A DNA stretch of 14,866 nucleotides from Deltaproteobacteria bacterium. GTDB lineage: Bacteria > Myxococcota_A > Polyangia > Polyangiales > Houyiibacteriaceae. Shown one piece after another: positions 14,795-14,866 of this stretch (its first letter is position 1; each line of letters opens with the position of its first letter). The notes under the pieces are model-generated. The model was not told where the DNA came from and searched no databases. It worked only from the letters and a program-made list of their open reading frames with translations. Both the position numbers and the translations under genes were made by a program. The stretch lies in NCBI GenBank assembly GCA_019309605.1, contig JAFDFW010000046.1, positions 1 to 14,866 of the forward strand, given 5' to 3'.

Positions 14795-14866
14795 CTAGGC
14801 CTGAAGCTCGTCGAGGAAACGCGTGGAGAACCGTCCCTCCACGAATGCCGGGTGCGCGAGGATCCT
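14795..14866 (-). CDS. C-terminal end of a biotin carboxylase-like protein (partial, 5' end outside window)
   Basis: Only the last 23 codons and a TAG (14797-14795) are in the window. The translation RILAHPAFVEGRFSTRFLDE resembles the conserved C-terminus of biotin carboxylase subunits of acetyl- or propionyl-CoA carboxylase, in which a His-Pro-x-Phe, a Gly and a Thr-x-Phe/Tyr-Leu recur. This would place a carboxylase gene directly upstream of the TPR gene. The fragment is too short for certainty, and another ATP-grasp carboxylase (pyruvate or methylcrotonyl type) would look alike. Confidence 0.55.
   Translation of the reverse strand, partial: RILAHPAFVEGRFSTRFLDELQA

Noticed and set aside
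1..14866. CRISPR array, insertion sequence, prophage or riboswitch
   Set aside because: No regularly spaced direct repeats, transposase motifs, terminal inverted repeats, phage genes or recognisable riboswitch cores were seen.

Overview
The window is GC-rich, gene-dense bacterial DNA. The layout suggests a member of the Myxococcota or a related deltaproteobacterial lineage. It has a long cytoplasmic-looking TPR protein with Ser-rich linkers, a Sulfotransfer_3 protein next to short-chain dehydrogenases, a LuxR-type regulator of the kind common in that group, and a sodium-pumping NQR respiratory complex, which often points to a marine or saline lifestyle. The taxonomic call is inference from gene content only.

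Left part (1-5935, + strand): a compact operon for Na+-translocating NADH:quinone oxidoreductase. It holds the 3' part of nqrA, complete nqrB, nqrC, nqrD, nqrE and nqrF, the maturation factor nqrM, and then a two-CBS-domain protein. Most junctions overlap by 1-8 bases or are separated by only a few bases, and most genes have a clear Shine-Dalgarno. The covalent-FMN motifs of NqrB (TGAT) and NqrC (SGAT), the intramembrane cluster cysteines of NqrD/NqrE and the 2Fe-2S, FAD and NADH sites of NqrF are all present, so the complex should be functional. The flavin transferase gene apbE is not in the visible part.

Middle part (5945-8941): two minus-strand short-chain dehydrogenases joined by an ATGA overlap, divergent from a plus-strand sulfotransferase-family gene. 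The 118-bp gap between them probably holds divergent promoters. This looks like a small lipid or secondary-metabolite modification module, but the substrate cannot be read from the sequence.

Next (8942-9951, minus): a LuxR-type regulator split by a frameshift into an N-terminal sensor-like half and a C-terminal helix-turn-helix half. A pair of overlapping inverted repeats lies just upstream of it. A tRNA-Gly (CCC anticodon, CCA encoded) follows at 10153-10227, minus.

Right part (10282-14866, minus): an orphan molybdopterin oxidoreductase catalytic subunit lies 21 bp downstream of a 732-residue TPR protein that starts at a TTG codon and has a plausible sigma-70 promoter. The window ends in the last 23 codons of a gene whose C-terminus resembles a biotin carboxylase (acetyl/propionyl-CoA carboxylase).

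The most unusual points are the CBS protein tied to the NQR operon, the frameshifted regulator, and the partnerless molybdoenzyme paired with a TPR scaffold. No stretch over 300 bases lacks a gene. No CRISPR array, insertion sequence or phage gene was seen.
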